Assembly (NCBI GenBank): GCA_009693705.1
Contig: SHWS01000002.1
Location: 1 to 64,000 of the forward strand
Length of the DNA: 64,000 nt
Direction: 5' to 3'
DNA from: Pelagibacteraceae bacterium
GTDB lineage: Bacteria; Pseudomonadota; Alphaproteobacteria; Pelagibacterales; Pelagibacteraceae
Each line of letters opens with the position of its first letter. The stretch's first letter is position 1. Below are positions 24,583 to 33,829 of this stretch, one piece after another. The position numbers were made by a program, and so were the translations under genes. The notes beneath the pieces are model-generated. The model saw nothing but the letters and a program-made list of their open reading frames with translations, was not told where the DNA came from and did not search any database.

Positions 24583-27357
24583 TTAATGAAGTTCACCCCA
24601 GTTATTACCAATATTTATATCAACTGTTAGAGGAGTAGAAAAAGAATGATATTGACTTTCAGCAACACTGGTCATTTCTTCTTTTATGAGTTTTATAATT
24701 TGTTTTACCTCATTTGTAGGAACTTCAAATAACAATTCATCATGTATTTGAAGTAATATCCTACAATTATTTTTTTTTCGCTCGGATAATCTTTTATCTA
24801 ACCTAATCATAGCTAATCTCATTATTTCTGAGGCGGAACCTTGAATTGGAGCGTTAATAGCTGCGCGTTCTTGAAAATTTCTAACATTAAAATTTTTATC
24901 ATTAATTGAAATAAAATGAGATCTACGTCCAAAAATATTATTAACATATCCGCTTTTTCTACAAAATTTAATTGTATTATCCATGTAGATTTTTATTTCA
25001 GGAAATTTTAAGAAATAAGCATTTAAAAATTCTTCTGCTTCGTATTTTGAAACATTGATTTGTTTAGCTAAACCATATTGGGAAATTCCATAAATAATTC
25101 CAAAATTGATCGCCTTAGCTTTTCTTCTTTTGTTTTCGTCAACTTTATTAATGTCTATGTTAAATATTTGGCTAGCCGTTAAAGAATGTATATCCTCATT
25201 ATTTTTAAATGCTCTTTTTAACTCTTTAACATCAGCTAAATCTGCCAAAATTCTCATCTCAATTTGGTTGTAGTCAGCGGAGACTAGCGTAAAATCTTTT
25301 TCAGTAATAAATGCCTTTCGAATATCTCTGCCCTCTTCTGTTTTAATTGGAATATTTTGTAAATTTGGATCACTGGAAGCAAGTCTACCTGTGGTAGTTG
25401 CGGCTAATAAAAAAGAAGTGTGAACTCTTTTAGTATTAAGATTGATATACTGTGGCAGAGAATCGGTATATGTATTTTTTAATTTTGAAACTTGTCTCCA
25501 ATCTAAAACTAATTGAGGAAATCTATCTCCCTTGAAAGCTAAGTCCTCTAAAACAGTTGCGCTAGTAGCAAATCCTCCTTTTTTAGTTTTTTTTAATCCA
25601 GCTATTTTAAGATCATTATAAATAATTTCTCCTAATTGCTTAGGGGAACCAATATTAAACTGTTTTTTTGAAATCTTAAAAATTTCTTTTTCTAATTGTT
25701 CAATTTTTTTTTCAAATTTTAAAGAAAGACTTTTTAAAAAATCACTGTCTACTTTAATTCCTTGTATTTCCATAAAAGCCAGAATTTTTATTAAAGGTTT
25801 TTCGAAAATTTCATAAATATTAATCATTTTTTCAAATTTTAAATTTTTGATAAATTTTTTATATAATCTAAATGTTACGTCCGCATCTTCAGCCGCATAA
25901 TCTTTTGCTTTATCTAACTCAACTTCACTAAAATTAATTTCTTTTTTTCCTGTACCAACTAAATCTTTAAATTTAATTGTTTTGTGCCCCAAGTGAATTT
26001 CTGACAATAAATCCATATTATGTCTATTTTTTCCAGCATCAAGAACATATGACATCAGCATAGTGTCTTCCATTGATGAAATCTCAATTCCTTGTTTAAA
26101 TAAAACTATAAAATCAAATTTTATATTTTGGCCAATTTTTTTTACACTAGGGTCTTCTAATAAAGGTTTTAACTTTTGGATTACTATATCTTTTTTAATA
26201 CATTTTCCAGAGAGATGTCCAATTGGAATATAACAAGCTTTGCCAATTTTTGAGCATAAAGAAATTCCTATTAATTTTGCCTGATGCGGGTCAAGTGAAC
26301 TAGTTTCAGTGTCAACCGCAACTTCACCAACCTCTTCTGCCTCTTTAATCCATTCGTCAATTTGATTTGGGTTTGAAATTAAATGATAGTCTTTATTGTT
26401 TATAGGCTTTTGTTTATCTAAATTTTTTATTTCAGAATCGCTACTATAAAGATTTGGTTCACCGTATGCTGAAATTGCAGAACTTAACAATCTATTAAAT
26501 TCCATTTCTCTTAAAAATTTATAAAGTTTATCTTTATCTATTTCTTTTAATTTAAATTCTTCTAAATCTTGTTTTATAGGAACGTTATGTTTTAAAGTAA
26601 CTAGCTGTTTGCTAAGAATTGCTTTATCTTTATTTGCAATTAAAGTTTCTCTTCTTTTATTTTGTGTAATTTCATGAGCTGATTTTAAAATATTTTCTAA
26701 AGTTCCATATTTGTTAATTAATTCAGCCGCTGTTTTAACTCCTATACCGGGTACTCCTGGAATATTATCACTACTATCCCCTGCTAAAGCCTGAACATCA
26801 ATTACTTTATTTGCTCCTACTCCAAATTTATTATGGATGTCCTCTTCAGAAATAAATTTCTTTTTCATTGGATCAAAAAGACGAACATCTTTTTTATAAA
26901 GTTGCATTAAATCTTTATCTGAAGATACAATAGTAACTTTTGAACCTTTTTTTAATATTTGGTCAACATAAGTAGCTATTAAGTCATCCGCTTCATAATT
27001 AATTAATTCAACAGATGGTAAATTAAAAGCTAAAACAGATTTTCTAATATATTCAAATTGAGGAGCCAAGTCATCTGGTGCTTCTATTCGATTTGCTTTA
27101 TAGTCACTAAAAATTTCGTTTCTAAAAGTTTTTCTTCCAGAATCAAAGATCACTGCAAAATGAGTGGGTTTCTGTAAATTTTGGTCTGATTTAGAGTCTT
27201 CTAGAAGTTTAAAAAGCATACTGCAAAAGCCACTTACTGCGCCTGTTGGTAGACCATCACTTTTTCTCGTTAATGGAGGTAATGCATAATAAGCCCTAAA
27301 TATATATCCTGATCCATCAATTAAATAAAAATGATCATTTTTTTGAATTTTATTCAT
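24583..27357 (-). CDS. polA: DNA polymerase I
   Basis: It fills gaps and removes RNA primers during replication and repair. The 924-aa protein contains all three domains. The 5'-nuclease runs about 1-300 (YLIDGSGYIFRAYYALP start, EADDLIATY, GDSSDNIPGVPGIG). The 3'-5' exonuclease runs about 325-520 with intact DTETSSLDP, NIKFDFIVL and YAAEDADVT residues. The family A polymerase has SADYNQIEMRILA, the RRKAKAINFGIIYG O-helix, and IHDELLFEV near the C-terminus. All catalytic acids appear present, so proofreading is likely active. It is divergent from bioY. Confidence 0.96.
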   Translation of the reverse strand: MNKIQKNDHFYLIDGSGYIFRAYYALPPLTRKSDGLPTGAVSGFCSMLFKLLEDSKSDQNLQKPTHFAVIFDSGRKTFRNEIFSDYKANRIEAPDDLAPQFEYIRKSVLAFNLPSVELINYEADDLIATYVDQILKKGSKVTIVSSDKDLMQLYKKDVRLFDPMKKKFISEEDIHNKFGVGANKVIDVQALAGDSSDNIPGVPGIGVKTAAELINKYGTLENILKSAHEITQNKRRETLIANKDKAILSKQLVTLKHNVPIKQDLEEFKLKEIDKDKLYKFLREMEFNRLLSSAISAYGEPNLYSSDSEIKNLDKQKPINNKDYHLISNPNQIDEWIKEAEEVGEVAVDTETSSLDPHQAKLIGISLCSKIGKACYIPIGHLSGKCIKKDIVIQKLKPLLEDPSVKKIGQNIKFDFIVLFKQGIEISSMEDTMLMSYVLDAGKNRHNMDLLSEIHLGHKTIKFKDLVGTGKKEINFSEVELDKAKDYAAEDADVTFRLYKKFIKNLKFEKMINIYEIFEKPLIKILAFMEIQGIKVDSDFLKSLSLKFEKKIEQLEKEIFKISKKQFNIGSPKQLGEIIYNDLKIAGLKKTKKGGFATSATVLEDLAFKGDRFPQLVLDWRQVSKLKNTYTDSLPQYINLNTKRVHTSFLLAATTTGRLASSDPNLQNIPIKTEEGRDIRKAFITEKDFTLVSADYNQIEMRILADLADVKELKRAFKNNEDIHSLTASQIFNIDINKVDENKRRKAKAINFGIIYGISQYGLAKQINVSKYEAEEFLNAYFLKFPEIKIYMDNTIKFCRKSGYVNNIFGRRSHFISINDKNFNVRNFQERAAINAPIQGSASEIMRLAMIRLDKRLSERKKNNCRILLQIHDELLFEVPTNEVKQIIKLIKEEMTSVAESQYHSFSTPLTVDINIGNNWGELH

Positions 27358-27482
27358 TCAGATTTTGTTAATATTGCAATTTTATTAACATCTTTATATA
27401 AAAAAATATACTTTGCTTAATTAAGAAATAATTTTAAAAACATTAACTAGATAAACTTTTAAGATAAGTATAGTATAAATTT

Positions 27483-28034
27483 GTGGAACTAATTAAAAAT
27501 AATACACAAATAAAAATTATAAAATCAATTTTAATTATATTTCTGGGCTCAATTGCACTAACAATATCTGCAAAAATTAAAATACCTTTTTATCCAGTTC
27601 CAATGACTATGCAAACATTTGTGGTTTTGTTTTTAGGTATTAGCTTTGGTTATAAAATTGGATTAACAACTATAAGTTTATATCTTCTCGAAGGAATTGT
27701 AGGACTTCCTGTTTTCGCAAATTCCCCTGAAAAAGGAATAGGATTAATTTATTTTACTGGTCCTACCATGGGATATTTGCTTGGTTTTTTAACAGCTGTT
27801 TTTTTGTCCTCTAAAATAAATTCTAAAGACAATTTTTTTATAGTTTTAATAAAGCTTATATTTGCAGTTTCAACAATTTATATTTTAGGAATTTTATGGC
27901 TCGGAATATTAATTGGATGGGAAAAACCTATTTTTGAATTGGGTGTAAAACCTTTTTTATTAGCTGAAATCTTTAAAATTATGTTGTTGGCACTTATTGC
28001 AAAAAAAATAATTAAAATTAGAAATTTTATTTAG
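27483..28034 (+). CDS. bioY: Biotin transporter S component BioY
   Basis: The substrate-binding integral membrane subunit of a biotin importer (ECF type). The 183-aa protein has six predicted membrane segments and the family blocks KIPFYPVPMTMQTFVVLF (about 37-54), YLLEGIVGLPVFA and GLIYFTGPTMGYLLGF. The start is a GTG with no clear ribosome site, preceded by an AT-rich tract that could contain a promoter very near the start. No ECF ATPase genes are adjacent, so it either works alone or uses a shared module. It suggests import of biotin from seawater. Its stop overlaps regA by 8 bp. Confidence 0.88.
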   Translation: MELIKNNTQIKIIKSILIIFLGSIALTISAKIKIPFYPVPMTMQTFVVLFLGISFGYKIGLTTISLYLLEGIVGLPVFANSPEKGIGLIYFTGPTMGYLLGFLTAVFLSSKINSKDNFFIVLIKLIFAVSTIYILGILWLGILIGWEKPIFELGVKPFLLAEIFKIMLLALIAKKIIKIRNFI

Positions 28035-28599
28035 GAGATCTTTTAGAAAGAATTCTTTGAAGAGTTCTTCTGTGCATCTTAAGTCTTCTTGCTGTTTCTG
28101 AAACATTTCTATCACATAATTCAAACACTCTGTGAATGTGTTCCCATTTAACCCTATCAGCTGACATCGGATTTTCAGGTGGCGCAGCCTTTGTCGATGA
28201 ATTTGCAAGTAGAGCTTTTTCTACATCATCAGCATCTGCAGGTTTTGCAAGATAATCTATTGCCCCTTCTTTAATTGCAGCAACAGCGGTTGGTATATTT
28301 CCATAACCTGTGAGCATTATAATTTTACTATCTGGATTTGATAACTGTATCTCTTTTACAACTTCTAAACCATTTCCATCAGCTAATCTTAAATCAACAA
28401 CAGCAAAAGCAGGTCTATTTAATTTGACCGATTCGATACCTTTTTCGACACTTTCAGCTTGAGAAACTTCAAAACCTTTTTTCTCCATTGCTCTTGCCAA
28501 TCTTTCTCTAAAAGGATTGTCGTCATCAACAATGATTAGTGATTTATTGACATAATCACTAAGTTTTTTAACTATTGTTTGTTCCTTCATAGAGTTCAT
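28027..28599 (-). CDS. regA: Response regulator RegA/ActR/PrrA family
   Basis: A global redox-type regulator in alphaproteobacteria. The 190-aa protein has a receiver domain (about 20-135) with DDDNPFRERL, phospho-acceptor Asp69 in VVDLRLADGNG, MLTGYGN and AKPAD. A short Pro-rich linker (APPENP) follows, and a C-terminal Fis-type HTH ends with NVSETARRLKMHRRTLQRIL, the highly conserved RegA DNA-binding helix. No partner kinase (RegB) is in the window. A second ATG four codons in (MKEQTIV) is an alternative start. It overlaps bioY tail to tail. Confidence 0.9.
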   Translation of the reverse strand: MNSMKEQTIVKKLSDYVNKSLIIVDDDNPFRERLARAMEKKGFEVSQAESVEKGIESVKLNRPAFAVVDLRLADGNGLEVVKEIQLSNPDSKIIMLTGYGNIPTAVAAIKEGAIDYLAKPADADDVEKALLANSSTKAAPPENPMSADRVKWEHIHRVFELCDRNVSETARRLKMHRRTLQRILSKRSPK

Positions 28600-28755
28600 G
28601 TGGTTATTTTTTAAAATTTTACAAGTGCATTAACTTATTTTTCATTAATTATTTACTTTACATTAGTTATCGATTCCATTAATTGCATAAAAAAAAAGTT
28701 TTTTTACAAGTTTAAAAAAATTTTTTTTATTAAATTTTTTTTGGAGGCATTATTA

Positions 28756-29940
28756 GTGCAGAAATTTAAATCAGTTGAAGATCTGGTAAATCAACTGAAA
28801 CCTGAAAAACCTGTATATTGCATCAGAAAGCATTCTGTTCAAACAGCTGTAAAATACTTTAAAAGTAATTTTCCTGGAAAAGTTTTGTATGCTGTTAAAA
28901 CAAATCCTTATCCAGAAGTTATTAAAACGATAATTGAGAGTGGTATTGATCAATTTGACGTAGCATCAATTAATGAAATAAAAAATATTAGACAATTCAG
29001 CTCAACTGCAAAATGCAATTATATGCATACTGTTAAAAGTCGAGAAAGTATTAGCGAAGCATATTTTAATTATGGAGTTAAAATATTCTCACTGGACACA
29101 AAGGATGAATTAATAAAAATAATTCAATCTACAAAAAACGCAAAAGATTTAGAATTATTTGTTAGGATCGCTGTGTCAAATGAACATGCTGAAATAGATT
29201 TATCTAAAAAATTTGGTGCACTTAATTCGGAAGCTGTTGGTTTACTAAGATTAACAAAACAATTTGCGAATAAAGTTGGTTTGAGTTTTCATGTTGGATC
29301 ACAATGTATGCATCCTATTTCTTATAAAAAGGGAATAATTGAAATTGGAAATGTAATTAAAAGATCTAAGATTGTTCCAGATTTCATAAATGTAGGAGGA
29401 GGCTTTCCAGCAATTTATCCTGATTTAGTTCCTCAAACATTAGAAAACTATTTTAATGAAATTAAAGCTGGTTTAGAAAATTTGAAACTTGAAAAATTAC
29501 CTCAAATTATATGTGAACCTGGTAGAGCTATAGTTGCTGAAAGTGGTTCAACTATAGTAAGAGTTAACCTTAGAAAGAAACAAAAGCTTTATATAAACGA
29601 TGGAACATACGGAACTCTGTTCGATGCTGGCACTCCGAATATAGTTTACCCTTCTAGAATGATTAAAGATAATTCAAGTAAAATTATTTCAAAAAAATTA
29701 ACTGCTTTTGATTTTTTTGGGCCAACATGTGATAGCATGGATTATATGAAAGGTCCTTTTCTCCTCCCAAACAATATTAAAGAAAATGATTATATTGAGT
29801 TGGGTCAATTAGGAGCTTATGGTTTAACATTTAGAACCGGATTCAATGGATTTTATTCAAATGAAGTGTATGAAGTCGAAGATAATCCGATTATGAGCAT
29901 GTACGCTAAAGATCATAATAAAGCTACATTAGTAGCTTAA
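28756..29940 (+). CDS. Ornithine/lysine decarboxylase, PLP fold type III
   Basis: It decarboxylates ornithine (possibly lysine) to putrescine (cadaverine). The track start is a TTG at 28741, but GGAGG at 28743-28747 sits inside that reading and lies eight bases before GTG 28756, so the GTG is the likely start (394 aa). PLP Lys48 is in VLYAVKTNPYPEV; HVGSQCMHP, NVGGGFPA, EPGRAIVAESG and the C-terminal GPTCDSMDYM (substrate Cys and Asp) follow. This eukaryote-like ODC branch is common in alphaproteobacteria. It heads an operon with a DHS-like and a ureohydrolase gene. Carboxynorspermidine or diaminopimelate decarboxylases are less likely. Confidence 0.87.
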   Translation: MQKFKSVEDLVNQLKPEKPVYCIRKHSVQTAVKYFKSNFPGKVLYAVKTNPYPEVIKTIIESGIDQFDVASINEIKNIRQFSSTAKCNYMHTVKSRESISEAYFNYGVKIFSLDTKDELIKIIQSTKNAKDLELFVRIAVSNEHAEIDLSKKFGALNSEAVGLLRLTKQFANKVGLSFHVGSQCMHPISYKKGIIEIGNVIKRSKIVPDFINVGGGFPAIYPDLVPQTLENYFNEIKAGLENLKLEKLPQIICEPGRAIVAESGSTIVRVNLRKKQKLYINDGTYGTLFDAGTPNIVYPSRMIKDNSSKIISKKLTAFDFFGPTCDSMDYMKGPFLLPNNIKENDYIELGQLGAYGLTFRTGFNGFYSNEVYEVEDNPIMSMYAKDHNKATLVA

Positions 29941-30983
29941 TGTTAGAAAATAAAAGCTTAGGCCATAATAGCAAAAAAGACTTCTTAAAAGATCCCGTTG
30001 AACATATTGATATTACTTCCTTTGATGCTCGAAAAATTATCTCATCTATGGAAAAAATGTCTTTTGTTTCTAGAGAAACAGCTAAAGCTGCTAATATTTA
30101 TAATGAAATGCTCAAGGATAACGATTGTACTATCTTTCTAACACTTGCAGGATCTACTTCTGCGGGTGGTTGTATGAATATTTATAAAGATCTTGTTAAA
30201 TATAATATGGTTGATGCAATCGTTGCTACTGGAGCATCTATTGTTGATATGGATTTTTTTGAAGCCTTAGGTTTTAAACATTATCAAGGCTCGCAGTTTC
30301 AAGATGATACTGAACTTAGAAAAAATTATATAGATAGGATTTATGACACTTACATTGATGAAGAAGAACTACAAATGTGTGATAAAAAAATTTGTGAAAT
30401 TGCTGATACGTTAGAACCTAAAAGTTATACCTCAAGAGAATTTATATATGAAATGGGAAAATACCTTAAAAAAAATTCTATTAAAAAAAACTCCTTAATA
30501 GAAACCGCATATGATAATGATGTGCCAATTTTTTGTCCTGCTTTTACAGATTCAAGTGCTGGATTTGGTCTTGTAATTCACCAAGAAAAAAATCCAAAAA
30601 AACATATCACGATAGACTCCATTCGAGAATTTAGAGAACTTACTGAAATCAAAATACAATCTAAAAGATCAGGATTATTTATGATTGGTGGTGGAGTTCC
30701 AAAAAACTTTATTCAAGATACTGTTATATGTGCTGAGCTTCTTGGTAAAGAAGTTAGTATGCATAAATACGCTGTACAAATAACTGTAGCTGATTCTAGA
30801 GACGGAGCCTGCAGCAGTTCCACTCTCAAAGAAGCAAGCTCTTGGGGAAAAGTTGATGTTACTAAAGAACAAATGGTTTTTGCAGAAGCAACCAGTGTAT
30901 TACCTTTAATTGCCAGTGATGTTTATCACAGAGGTGAATGGAAAAGTAGAACAAGAAAAAATTTTACAAAAATTTTCGGATAA
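29940..30983 (+). CDS. Deoxyhypusine synthase-like NAD-dependent aminobutyl transferase
   Basis: DHS-family enzymes use spermidine or putrescine and NAD to move an aminobutyl group. The 347-aa protein shows GSTSAGGCMNIYKDL (about 67-81), VDAIVATGASIVDMDF, the CPAFTDSSAGFGL block, and the catalytic-Lys block SSWGKVDV (Lys304). Bacteria normally lack hypusinated eIF5A, so a homospermidine-synthase-like role is more plausible than deoxyhypusine formation. It overlaps the ornithine decarboxylase by one base (TAATG), and a ureohydrolase follows by 3 bp, supporting a polyamine pathway. Family call is firm; reaction is inference. Confidence 0.82.
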   Translation: MLENKSLGHNSKKDFLKDPVEHIDITSFDARKIISSMEKMSFVSRETAKAANIYNEMLKDNDCTIFLTLAGSTSAGGCMNIYKDLVKYNMVDAIVATGASIVDMDFFEALGFKHYQGSQFQDDTELRKNYIDRIYDTYIDEEELQMCDKKICEIADTLEPKSYTSREFIYEMGKYLKKNSIKKNSLIETAYDNDVPIFCPAFTDSSAGFGLVIHQEKNPKKHITIDSIREFRELTEIKIQSKRSGLFMIGGGVPKNFIQDTVICAELLGKEVSMHKYAVQITVADSRDGACSSSTLKEASSWGKVDVTKEQMVFAEATSVLPLIASDVYHRGEWKSRTRKNFTKIFG

Positions 30984-30986
30984 AAA

Positions 30987-31862
30987 TTGAAATATCTCTC
31001 AAATAAAAACGGATTTCTTGGAATAGATGATAATATTAAATTTAAAGAAAAAGTTATAATAATTCCATTTGGTTTAGAAAAAACAGTAAGCTATGGAGGT
31101 GGAACAAAAAATGGTCCTAAAGAAATAATAAAAGCATCCCATCAAGTTGAATTGTATGATGAAGAGTTAAATTGTGAACCTTATAAGAAAATTGGTATCA
31201 AAACATTAAAACCCTTTAAAATTGATAAAAATATAAAAAAAGCTCTTGGAAAGATGTCTAAAATTAATGAGGAGATTTTAAATAAAAATCTTTTTCCATT
31301 AACCTTTGGTGGAGAACATTCAATAACACCCGGATGCATAGAGCCATTTACTAAGAAATTTAAAAAAATATGTCTTTTACACTTTGATGCACACGCTGAT
31401 CTTCGTGAAAGTTACAATGGAGAAAAATTTTCTCACGCATCTGCCATAAGAAGATGCCTTGATTATTCTAATGTTTCTGTAATTTCTTTTGGTATTAGAA
31501 ATATCTCAGAAAGTGAAATTCCATTTTTAAAAAAAAATTCTTATAGAATAAAAATATTTTGGGCAAAGGATAAGGCTAAATGGGATCTCAAAAAATTCAA
31601 AAAAATGATAAAAGATAAAACAGTTTATCTTACATTTGATGTTGATGGTCTAGATTCAAGTATTATGCCAGCAACAGGCACACCTGAGCCTGGAGGTTTG
31701 CTTTGGCAGGAAACGTTGGATATAATTAAAATTGCTGCAAAAAATTCTAAAATAGTTGGCGCTGATATAAACGAACTATCTCCAATAAAAGGATTTGATT
31801 CATATAACTTTTTAGTGGCAAAATTAGCTTATAAAATTTTATCTTATAAATTTTTATATTAG
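30987..31862 (+). CDS. speB: Agmatinase-type ureohydrolase (arginase family)
   Basis: A manganese hydrolase that releases urea from a guanidino compound, typically agmatine to putrescine. The 291-aa protein has the metal ligands: His111 in GGEHS, Asp134/His136/Asp138 in FDAHADL, and Asp218/Asp220 in TFDVDGLDSS, plus GTPEPGGL. Start is TTG, 3 bp after the DHS-like stop; no ATG is near. Neighbours making putrescine-type polyamines support agmatinase, but no arginine decarboxylase is in the window, so guanidinobutyrase or arginase remain possible. Its TAG stop overlaps that of the convergent queuosine transporter in TTAG. Confidence 0.85.
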   Translation: MKYLSNKNGFLGIDDNIKFKEKVIIIPFGLEKTVSYGGGTKNGPKEIIKASHQVELYDEELNCEPYKKIGIKTLKPFKIDKNIKKALGKMSKINEEILNKNLFPLTFGGEHSITPGCIEPFTKKFKKICLLHFDAHADLRESYNGEKFSHASAIRRCLDYSNVSVISFGIRNISESEIPFLKKNSYRIKIFWAKDKAKWDLKKFKKMIKDKTVYLTFDVDGLDSSIMPATGTPEPGGLLWQETLDIIKIAAKNSKIVGADINELSPIKGFDSYNFLVAKLAYKILSYKFLY

Positions 31863-32413
31863 TTTTTGATAGGTTTAAGTAAAACTAATAATAATCTAAA
31901 AGGGATTAACATTACTAATGCTACAAAAATTTTGACAGCCAAGTCTCCCAATGAAAGAGTAATCCAAGGCATCTCTGTTCCATAAAAAGATATGGAAAAA
32001 AAAATAAAAGTATCAATGACTGAGCCAACCAATGAAGAAGTAAATGGCGCTATAAACCATTTTTTTTTTCTAAAATAATCAAAAATCTGAATATCTATTA
32101 GTTGAGCAATTAAAAATGCAGTTCCTGAGCCAATAGCAATTCTGATCGAAATTAAATCTTCAAAATTAGTGGAAAAAAAAAGAGTAAAACTAACTCCTAT
32201 CACAAATCCAATATAAACAATTTTTCTAGCAATTAACTTACCATAAAATCTATTGGCTATATCAGTAATCAAAAATGCGATTGGGTAGCTAAAAGCACCA
32301 TAAGTTAGTATTTCCTCTAATTCATAATAGCCAACTGGAAACTGGACTAAATAATTTGAGGCTAGAACAACTACTCCCATTAAAAATGGGAGTGTTATTA
32401 ATAACTTTGTCAT
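31859..32413 (-). CDS. yhhQ: Queuosine precursor transporter, YhhQ family
   Basis: An inner-membrane protein of 184 aa with about six helices that imports a queuosine precursor for tRNA wobble modification. Family marks are ASNYLVQFP near the start, GAFSYPIAFLITDIANRFYG (about 40-59), the conserved SGTAFLIAQLIDIQIFDYFRKK and SLVGSVIDTFIFFSISFYG. These VUT-family blocks with Asp and Arg residues within helices are typical. It overlaps rpmB by one base, so both are co-translated. The precise precursor (preQ0, preQ1 or queuine) is not determined. Confidence 0.85.
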   Translation of the reverse strand: MTKLLITLPFLMGVVVLASNYLVQFPVGYYELEEILTYGAFSYPIAFLITDIANRFYGKLIARKIVYIGFVIGVSFTLFFSTNFEDLISIRIAIGSGTAFLIAQLIDIQIFDYFRKKKWFIAPFTSSLVGSVIDTFIFFSISFYGTEMPWITLSLGDLAVKIFVALVMLIPFRLLLVLLKPIKN

Positions 32414-32724
32414 TATACAGATTTAACTACAGATATTTTCTTAAATGGAGACTTAATTAAAATACTTTTTTTTAGTTTTTTTAGTCTTGGTGATAAGTTT
32501 TTATTTTTGACGGCTTTTAAAAATTCATCAAAACTTCCCTTTTTATCAACTGATCTTACACCCGCAACACTTACTCTTAATTTTAAACTTCTTTTTAAAA
32601 GTTCACTTGTAAATTTTACTCTTTTAAGATTCGGCAAAAATCTTCTATGAGTCTTGTTGTTAGCATGACTAACATTATGACCATACATTGGAATTTTTCC
32701 AGTTAATTCACATTTTTTTGACAT
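32413..32724 (-). CDS. rpmB: 50S ribosomal protein L28
   Basis: A large-subunit ribosomal protein. The 103-aa protein opens with [29 protein letters not shown]-type sequence characteristic of L28, followed by [33 protein letters not shown]. It lacks the extra Cys pair of zinc-binding L28 forms (only one Cys is visible). The Lys-rich C-terminal tail is longer than in many homologs. It is upstream of yhhQ and downstream of pyrD by 52 bp. Confidence 0.95.
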   Translation of the reverse strand: MSKKCELTGKIPMYGHNVSHANNKTHRRFLPNLKRVKFTSELLKRSLKLRVSVAGVRSVDKKGSFDEFLKAVKNKNLSPRLKKLKKSILIKSPFKKISVVKSV

Positions 32725-32776
32725 AATAACAGTGCCTATATAAGACCAGTTATCGATTGCGTCAAGTTTATTAGAT

Positions 32777-33829
32777 TTAAGATAAAGTTTTATTTCCTAT
32801 AATTTCTGTAAAATTCTTTACTCCAACTCTCAATAATAATTCACTAAGCTCTTTTTTAATCATGTAAGTAATATTTGGACCTTTAAAAACCATCCCGGTA
32901 TAAATTTGAATTAAATCTGCTCCTGCTAAAAATTTAGCATATGCACTTTTTCCTGAGTCTACACCGCCTACTCCAATTATTTTTATTCTGCCTTTAAGTA
33001 ATTTATAAAATTTACTAATTAAAATATTTGACTTATTTTCAATTGGCTTACCTGACAATCCTCCTTTTTGAATTTTTTGGATGTCTATAAGTTCATTTCT
33101 AGTTGACTCAGATGAATTAGAAATAATAATTCCCTCAATATTATTTTCTAATAATATCTCAGAGATTTGATTTATTTGATTTTCAGTAATATCTGGGGAA
33201 ATTTTTACAACTATAGGAATTGTTGTTTCTAAGATTTTTTTTTCTTTATTAATAGATTTTAATAATTCTTCAAGTTTACTCTGTTGATGAAAATTTCTTA
33301 GATTTTCAGTATTTGGTGAAGAAATATTAATTGTAATATAATCTGCTACTTCATAAAAAGTTTTTAAACCTATCAGATAATCTTTCAGTCTGTCCTCTGA
33401 ATCTTTGTTTGGACCAATATTAATTCCTAGTAAACCAATTTTTTTATTTAATTTAATTCTATTAATAACTTCTTCAGCGCCATGATTATTAAAACCAAGT
33501 CTATTAATTAAGGCTTGATCTTCAATAAGTCTAAAAACTCTAGGCTTGGGGTTTCCATATTGTTGAATAGGAGTAATTGTTCCAACCTCTACAAATCCAA
33601 AACCAAGTTTAAATAAAGAATTGTATACTTCAGCATTTTTATCAAACCCTGCTGCCATTCCAATTGGATTATTTAATTCTTTATTAAAAATTTTTGTTTT
33701 AAAAAAAGACTCATCGATGTTTTGATCAAAAATATTAGAAACCAAATTTAATTTTAAAGATTTAATTGCTAGACTATGGGCTGTTTCAGGATCTAGTTTA
33801 AAAATTAAAGATCTAAGCTTTGAAAACAT
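32777..33829 (-). CDS. pyrD: Dihydroorotate dehydrogenase (quinone), class 2
   Basis: It oxidises dihydroorotate to orotate in pyrimidine synthesis, passing electrons to quinone at the membrane. The 350-aa protein has an N-terminal amphipathic quinone-binding extension ([22 protein letters not shown]), then the FMN TIM barrel: [46 protein letters not shown] with the class-2 catalytic Ser, VKISPD, GGLSGKP and [10 protein letters not shown]. It follows lysS with a one-base overlap (33829). This class 2 form suits an aerobic respiring cell. Confidence 0.95.
   Translation of the reverse strand: MFSKLRSLIFKLDPETAHSLAIKSLKLNLVSNIFDQNIDESFFKTKIFNKELNNPIGMAAGFDKNAEVYNSLFKLGFGFVEVGTITPIQQYGNPKPRVFRLIEDQALINRLGFNNHGAEEVINRIKLNKKIGLLGINIGPNKDSEDRLKDYLIGLKTFYEVADYITINISSPNTENLRNFHQQSKLEELLKSINKEKKILETTIPIVVKISPDITENQINQISEILLENNIEGIIISNSSESTRNELIDIQKIQKGGLSGKPIENKSNILISKFYKLLKGRIKIIGVGGVDSGKSAYAKFLAGADLIQIYTGMVFKGPNITYMIKKELSELLLRVGVKNFTEIIGNKTLS

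Noticed and set aside
28741-28755. TTG start for ornithine decarboxylase
   Set aside because: The GGAGG ribosome site lies within these bases, so translation most likely begins at GTG 28756.
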